64,000 bases of DNA, taken from NCBI GenBank assembly GCA_021156085.1, contig JAJNBC010000001.1, positions 124,001-188,000 of the forward strand, written 5' to 3'. The number at the start of each line of letters is the position of its first letter. Position 1 is the stretch's first letter. The translations under genes and the position numbers were made by a program. The notes below the pieces were generated by a model that searched no databases, was not told the DNA's origin, and saw only the letters and a list, made by a program, of their open reading frames with translations. Of this stretch, positions 59,646 through 64,000 are shown in pieces. This DNA is from Gammaproteobacteria bacterium (GTDB lineage Bacteria > Pseudomonadota > Gammaproteobacteria > DSM-16500).

Positions 59646-60734
59646 ATGACTAATAGAACGCCCTTAGATTATTATAAGGAGCAATGTAAAGCAGGCACGA
59701 TTATAGAGGATCCCCAGCAATTAGCGGCTTTGCAAAGTTTTCAACGCGTGTACCAGGACCTCATTGTCGAATATAAAAAACGTTCTGCTTTGACTGCTTT
59801 TTTTCGCCCCCCACGACATCCTAAAGGACTCTACATTTGGGGCGGAGTAGGGATAGGCAAAACTTTTTTAATGGATTGTTTTTTTCATTCTTTACCATTT
59901 AAGCAAAAAATGCGTATGCATTTTCACCAATTTATGCAGCGTATCCATCAGGCTTTGACTCAGCATCAAGGCGAATCTAATCCATTGGATGTGATTGCCT
60001 CAGAACTAGCGAAAGAAACTTATCTCCTTTGTTTTGATGAATTCTATGTATCCGATATTGCTGATGCGATGATATTAGGCGGGTTATTAAAAGCCTTATT
60101 TGCTAGAGGAGTATGCTTTGTATGTACCTCTAATATCATGCCAGATGAATTATATAAATATGGATTACAACGCTTACAATTCTTATCTGCGATTGCGCTT
60201 ATTAAAGAAAACGTGGAAGTGGTCAATATCCAGAGTACACGGGATTATCGTTTACGACATTTAAAGGAAGCAGGGATATTTTACACTCCCTTAGGGAAGA
60301 CTGCTCAAGAAAATATGGAGAAAACATTTGCCTTCTTAGCTAAAGGCCAACCTTCATCTGAAGCACCTGTGATGATTAATGAACGACCCATTAACATTAA
60401 AAAACAAGCAGGTGAATTGATTTGGTTTGATTTTAAAGAAATTTGCAAGGTACCGCGTAGTCAAAAAGATTATTTAGTGATTGCAGAAAAATACCGTACT
60501 GTTTTCATAAGTGATATTCCTATTATTCCTCCCAATGAAAAAGATACTATTTGTTTATTCATTTGTTTGGTTGATGTCTTATACGATGCGCGAGTAAAAT
60601 TAGTGATTTCAGCAGCTGAGCCAGTAGCAGAAATTTACAGCAAAGGTTTTATGATATTAGAATATACCCGCACCCATTCACGATTATTAGAAATGCAGTC
60701 ACAAGATTATTTTACTGGAGAAGAAGGCAAGTAA
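59646..60734 (+). CDS. zapE: ZapE/AFG1-type ATPase, cell-division associated
   Basis: P-loop ATPase that associates with FtsZ under stress in E. coli. The 362-residue product shows PKGLYIWGGVGIGKTFLMD (Walker A), MRMHFHQFMQRIHQ, LLCFDEFYVSDIADAM (Walker B) and TSNIMPDELYKYGLQRLQF. E. coli ZapE is 375 residues. The ATG at 59646 has only GATAA upstream. Divergent from the SEC-C gene. Confidence 0.93.
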   Translation: MTNRTPLDYYKEQCKAGTIIEDPQQLAALQSFQRVYQDLIVEYKKRSALTAFFRPPRHPKGLYIWGGVGIGKTFLMDCFFHSLPFKQKMRMHFHQFMQRIHQALTQHQGESNPLDVIASELAKETYLLCFDEFYVSDIADAMILGGLLKALFARGVCFVCTSNIMPDELYKYGLQRLQFLSAIALIKENVEVVNIQSTRDYRLRHLKEAGIFYTPLGKTAQENMEKTFAFLAKGQPSSEAPVMINERPINIKKQAGELIWFDFKEICKVPRSQKDYLVIAEKYRTVFISDIPIIPPNEKDTICLFICLVDVLYDARVKLVISAAEPVAEIYSKGFMILEYTRTHSRLLEMQSQDYFTGEEGK

Positions 60735-60850
60735 TGGATATTTTATTGTTATTATATTATTGCCCCCCCCATCTATCATTCAGCCGCAGAGGGTATACTG
60801 ATCGACTTAAACGTAAAAATACCTCAAAAATTGGGTCTCTATGTTGTTTA

Positions 60851-62131
60851 TTAGGGGGAGCCTCCACGATCTAATAATGGCATGTTCTTTAACGTAAATG
60901 CATGTACTGCATCGAGTGGAAAATTAAAATAAGGTAAGGAAGTCGTATTCATATAGCTATAATGATTTAAATTATTATTTGGATCGAGGTGAAGATCATG
61001 TTCCATCCTTTCTCGAGGAAAATAACTGATACAATTTTCATTAGCTTCACAAATTTTTAAATCATTAAATCCTTTTTCTACATTATCATAGATAGCAACG
61101 GTTCTTTCTGCAGAGCTTGAAACAGCACAAAACACATTTTTTTCGAAGGAGGATAGCTCTGGCAGGTGAAACGCAGCAATGAAAGGCGAGTAGTTAAACT
61201 GGGGGGTAATAAAGGCAGCCGCCGGTGGGACAGTAATATAACAACCGTTATCAGTTATTTTAGAGCCTAAAATATGGTAATTAAATCTCGCCATAAAATC
61301 TCCATTTTTACTTATTTTTATTTCTTTTTTTTCCCCTGGATTGATTGTATCTGGTTGGCTAACATAATAGGCTTTGCTCAATTGACTATAGCGATCTAAT
61401 AAAGGAGAACCCGCAACTAATATTTCATCAGTATGGTTAGCTACCGTAATAGTTTCTATATCATTTGGCGGGGGGGTAAAAACAAGAGAATCGCTGGCCA
61501 CTAAGGCAGGCTGGGATGTCCGTGGCTGAATGACGAAGGCTTGTTTTTGTTCTTGGTCTACCCAGAGTGGAATAGGTAAATCAATATGATAATCAGCCAA
61601 TTTATCTAATAAGGTACTATCACCCGCAATAGAATAATTTTGAGTATCATCAATATTGCCATGCATGGATTTAAGGTGCACTGTGAAAGCCGTGTTTGAG
61701 TTTCTGTCCACGCTACACATTAAATAATCATCTAAATGTTCAGGGTCCTTTTTATAAGAAGCGATAACAAGGTTAAAATTAGATATATCAAAGAATTTTC
61801 CACTCAACCGCAGTTCCGTAATGAAGCAACCGTATTTAGAAGAGCGGCCAACGTAATTATACGTATATTGGCTCATACCATACCAATCATAACTCCAAGG
61901 GTAGCTAATGGTTGCGGTGCTGGATTGTTGAGGTAATAAAGTAGCAAGGGGTTTATTAAAGGCATAATCTGGATGGTAGTGACTAAAATGATCCGTATAA
62001 GGCTCTCTCGTTTGCTGAACAGCTTGAGTAGTTTCATTATTAAAAGTGATGCTCGCACTCACTTCTGCATAGGTTATTTCAGAAGCGCCCAGAAACAGAA
62101 AACCCCAAATAATACCAAGCCATTTAGACAT
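60851..62131 (-). CDS. Secreted protein with two copies of one unknown domain
   Basis: Not recognised. The 426-residue product has a signal peptide (about 1-22, FLFLGASEITYA). Two similar halves follow, roughly 24-195 and 228-390. Each opens with a short strand such as SITFNNETTQAV or TITVANHTDEIL, then has a Tyr-rich segment ending in GCFITEL or GCYITVP, and later a Cys (LMCSVDR, VFCAVSS) in a pattern like SxxxTAxTVH / SAERTVAIY. The shared Cys positions suggest one disulfide per domain. AAGGTAAC precedes the ATG. It is probably extracytoplasmic; no function can be assigned. Confidence 0.78.
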   Translation of the reverse strand: MSKWLGIIWGFLFLGASEITYAEVSASITFNNETTQAVQQTREPYTDHFSHYHPDYAFNKPLATLLPQQSSTATISYPWSYDWYGMSQYTYNYVGRSSKYGCFITELRLSGKFFDISNFNLVIASYKKDPEHLDDYLMCSVDRNSNTAFTVHLKSMHGNIDDTQNYSIAGDSTLLDKLADYHIDLPIPLWVDQEQKQAFVIQPRTSQPALVASDSLVFTPPPNDIETITVANHTDEILVAGSPLLDRYSQLSKAYYVSQPDTINPGEKKEIKISKNGDFMARFNYHILGSKITDNGCYITVPPAAAFITPQFNYSPFIAAFHLPELSSFEKNVFCAVSSSAERTVAIYDNVEKGFNDLKICEANENCISYFPRERMEHDLHLDPNNNLNHYSYMNTTSLPYFNFPLDAVHAFTLKNMPLLDRGGSP

Positions 62132-62326
62132 GAAAAGTTACCTTATCTGTAAAAAACGCAGCCAGCCAGTATAACATCTGCTTGTTAGAAATTCAATCCG
62201 TCCTGCAAAACATCCACTTTTCCTGGTAGGAACTACGTAGCTTTTACGATTTTGGTAGATGTAAGAGTGGAGGCCAAGGTAGAATGCATCGCTTCTAACT
62301 ATAAGGAAAATTAAAAAGGAAAACAC

Positions 62327-63220
62327 ATGGCATCACTAACTTTAAAAACTAAATTGGCTTTATTGACCACGGTGGTGCTATGGGCTTCCGCCTTTGTGGC
62401 AATTAGAGCAGGGTTGCAAGGGTATTCTCCTGGGGGGCTAGCTTTGCTGCGTTTTATGATTGCATCTATTGCTATTTATGGTATTTTTTATGGTTCCCGT
62501 AAAGAACGCCTGCCTATCCAACGCCGTGATTTATATCGAGTATTGTTTGCAGGGGCCATAGGGATTGGGTGTTATAATATCGCACTGAATTATGGAGAAA
62601 TTTTAGTTCCGTCAGGGATGGCAAGTTTTATCGTGAGCCAAATGCCTGTAGTGACAACGCTCTTAGCCGTAGTATTTTTAGGTGAGAAGATTAATCGTTA
62701 CGGTTTACTCGGGATGTTACTCAGCGCCATAGGGGTGGCTTTAATAGCGTTGAGTCATTACGTCGAGTTTAAATTTTATTTAAGCGTTTTCTATGTTATT
62801 TTTGCTTGTTTAGCGGGGGGAATTTACAATATTTTGCAAAAACCCTTATTACAAAGATACAAAGCTCTCCATTTAACAGCCTATGCTATTTGGGGAGGCA
62901 CCATTATCCTTTTAGTTTTCTTACCCGATTTAATTCATGATTTGCAGCATACTACTTTCAAAGCAACAGCCACTGTAGTGTATCTCGCTCTTTTTCCGGG
63001 GGTGATTGGCTACTCCACATGGAATTATGCTTTAGGTAAAATTCCTGCTTCCCGGGCCGCGAGCTTTCTCTATTTCATGCCTCTTTTTGCCACGTTAATA
63101 GGTTGGTTTTGGTTAGGTGAAGTTCCGACTATGATGGCTTTTATCGGCGGATTGGTTGCTTTGGTAGGCGTATGGATAGTCAATCGATCTTATAAAAAAT
63201 TAGTAAATATATCTACGTGA
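62327..63220 (+). CDS. EamA/DMT-family membrane transporter
   Basis: Predicted inner-membrane exporter or importer of small metabolites. The 297-residue product has ten hydrophobic segments arranged as two EamA repeats (TTVVLWASAFVAIRAGL...LGEKINRYGLLGMLLSAIGVALI and IFACLAGGIYNILQKPLL...LGEVPTMMAFIGGLVALVGVWI). The substrate is unknown. AAAAAGGAAAAC precedes the ATG. Divergent from the duplicated-domain secreted gene. Confidence 0.9.
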   Translation: MASLTLKTKLALLTTVVLWASAFVAIRAGLQGYSPGGLALLRFMIASIAIYGIFYGSRKERLPIQRRDLYRVLFAGAIGIGCYNIALNYGEILVPSGMASFIVSQMPVVTTLLAVVFLGEKINRYGLLGMLLSAIGVALIALSHYVEFKFYLSVFYVIFACLAGGIYNILQKPLLQRYKALHLTAYAIWGGTIILLVFLPDLIHDLQHTTFKATATVVYLALFPGVIGYSTWNYALGKIPASRAASFLYFMPLFATLIGWFWLGEVPTMMAFIGGLVALVGVWIVNRSYKKLVNIST

Positions 63221-63226
63221 TGCGAA

Positions 63227-63279
63227 GATGAAATTTCATCATCCTCGCCCCTACCTAAACATACTATACATAGTTAGGT
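63227..63279. terminator. Two small hairpins between convergent genes
   Basis: GATGAAATTTCATC (63227-63240) is a perfect palindrome and ACCTAA...TTAGGT (63253-63258, 63274-63279) is a second weak stem. They lie between the EamA gene (+) and the protease gene (-). Weak evidence for termination. Confidence 0.3.
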
Positions 63280-64000
63280 TAAGATTCCCCATTAATCACT
63301 AAAAACACAGCACCTGGCCCACGTAGTACATTAAGTAACAATGAATGTTTTTTCGTATTCTCTATTACTTTATTGAGCTCAGCTATGCTGCTTACTTTTT
63401 TCTTATCGGCCGAAATAATAACGTCGCCCGGATGGAGATCCGATTGCCAAGCTTTGCTGTCTTCTTCAACAGAAACGACTAATACACCTTTGATATCTCC
63501 ATGTTGTGGGTCAAATTGTGTAAAGTCTTTTAAGCCTACCCCATACAGGAGGGGATTCATTTGCATGCTCACTTCGCGGCTTTTTTTGGGATCCCAAATA
63601 GTTGAAGTCACACTCATTTCTTTTTTATCTCGCAAGAGATGAATAGTCGCATTAGAGCCTACTCGTAAGAAACTAATGTCATTTACGACATCGTTTGCAT
63701 TTTTCACTTCTTCATTATTAATATGAGTAATGATGTCACCGACTTCTAACCCTGCTTTTGCAGCGGGAGAGTTAGGTAAAATAAGGGTGATAACGGCGCC
63801 TTTTGAGGTAGATAAATCAAAAGAGGTAGCTAAATCTGGCGTAATATCTTGTACACCTACACCCAAAGAGCCGCGTTTTACATTGCCAAATTCAAGAAGT
63901 TGTTGCATCACGCTTTTAGCCATATTGACAGGAATAGCTAAACCTATTCCTGTGCCACCCCGTTGCGGTGAAAGCACAATAGCCGTATTAATGCCAATAA
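63279..64000 (-). CDS. Serine protease DegP/DegQ (C-terminal part; 5' end beyond the window)
   Basis: Periplasmic protease-chaperone of the HtrA family. The visible 240 residues cover the end of the protease domain (INTAIVLSPQRGGTGIGLAIPVNMAK), PDZ1 (GSLGVGVQDITPDLA, GAVITLILPNSPAAKAGLEVGDIITHINNEEV cut here) and PDZ2 (GVLVVSVEEDSKAWQSDLHPGDVI...). The catalytic His-Asp-Ser residues are upstream of the window edge. The reading frame is open to base 64000, so the ATG at 63977 is not a real start. Confidence 0.95.
   Translation of the reverse strand, partial: IGINTAIVLSPQRGGTGIGLAIPVNMAKSVMQQLLEFGNVKRGSLGVGVQDITPDLATSFDLSTSKGAVITLILPNSPAAKAGLEVGDIITHINNEEVKNANDVVNDISFLRVGSNATIHLLRDKKEMSVTSTIWDPKKSREVSMQMNPLLYGVGLKDFTQFDPQHGDIKGVLVVSVEEDSKAWQSDLHPGDVIISADKKKVSSIAELNKVIENTKKHSLLLNVLRGPGAVFLVINGES

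Noticed and set aside
60764-60771. C8 run between zapE and the secreted-protein gene
   Set aside because: It is intergenic, not near a start codon or promoter of either convergent gene, so phase variation is not supported.

Overview
The window is about 64 kb of AT-rich chromosome from a gammaproteobacterium. Protein sequences, gene order (lpoA-yraN-diaA-dolP, the mra/dcw cluster, lepA-lepB-rnc-era-recO-pdxJ) and several unrecognised polar, effector-like proteins point to the Legionellales, most likely the Coxiellaceae/Rickettsiella side. That placement is inferred from resemblance; no rRNA gene is present to test it. No prophage, insertion sequence, CRISPR array or toxin-antitoxin locus was seen. 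Almost everything is ordinary chromosome, with one accessory stretch (30.6-42.1 kb) and a smaller one (56.3-62.1 kb).

Layout. 0-6.2 kb: 3' end of ftsH, glmM, a convergent HU-like gene, rplM-rpsI, tRNA-Gln(CTG), sspA-sspB and a small NIF3-family gene. 6.4-11.3 kb: a leftward operon lpoA-yraN-diaA-dolP plus a second dolP copy, divergent from rsmI, then the RNase P RNA gene rnpB. 11.5-26.9 kb: the complete-looking division and wall cluster mraZ-rsmH-ftsL-ftsI-murE-mraY-murD-ftsW-murG-murC-murB-ftsQ-ftsA-ftsZ, preceded by four phased MraZ boxes. murF and ddl are missing from it and lpxC does not follow ftsZ. 27-42 kb: a CcmI-like fragment, aconitase with an unusual N-terminal extension, a zinc alcohol dehydrogenase, nadE, ygfZ, a giant fused flavoprotein oxidoreductase, and four unrecognised proteins. 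Two of these four are paralogues sharing a new-looking C-terminal domain, and a third ends in a KQEA repeat tail. 42-47.7 kb: htpG-ald-M17 aminopeptidase, a small unknown gene, sdhE-ygfX. 47.7-56.2 kb: lepA, lepB-rnc-era-recO-pdxJ-gltX-cysS, tightly overlapped. 56.3-64 kb: secreted and outer-membrane proteins, hemF, a YchJ/SEC-C protein, zapE, a two-domain secreted protein of unknown function, an EamA transporter and the 3' part of a DegP/DegQ protease.

The core genes make a coherent envelope and translation set: peptidoglycan precursor synthesis and division (glmM, mra/dcw, lpoA, zapE), envelope quality control (dolP, degP, ftsH, lepB) and translation (rplM, rpsI, rnpB, rnc, era, lepA, gltX, cysS, tRNA-Gln). 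Several usual neighbours are absent from conserved positions: folP between ftsH and glmM, petABC between rpsI and sspA, murF and ddl in dcw, lpxC after ftsZ and acpS after pdxJ. This suggests a rearranged and perhaps reduced genome.

Most worth following up: the paralogous family at 30.6 and 40.0 kb, the roughly 20-residue insertion in ribosomal protein S9, the extended aconitase, the secreted protein with an internal duplication at 60.9-62.1 kb, and the tandem dolP copies with a nearly identical DNA block.
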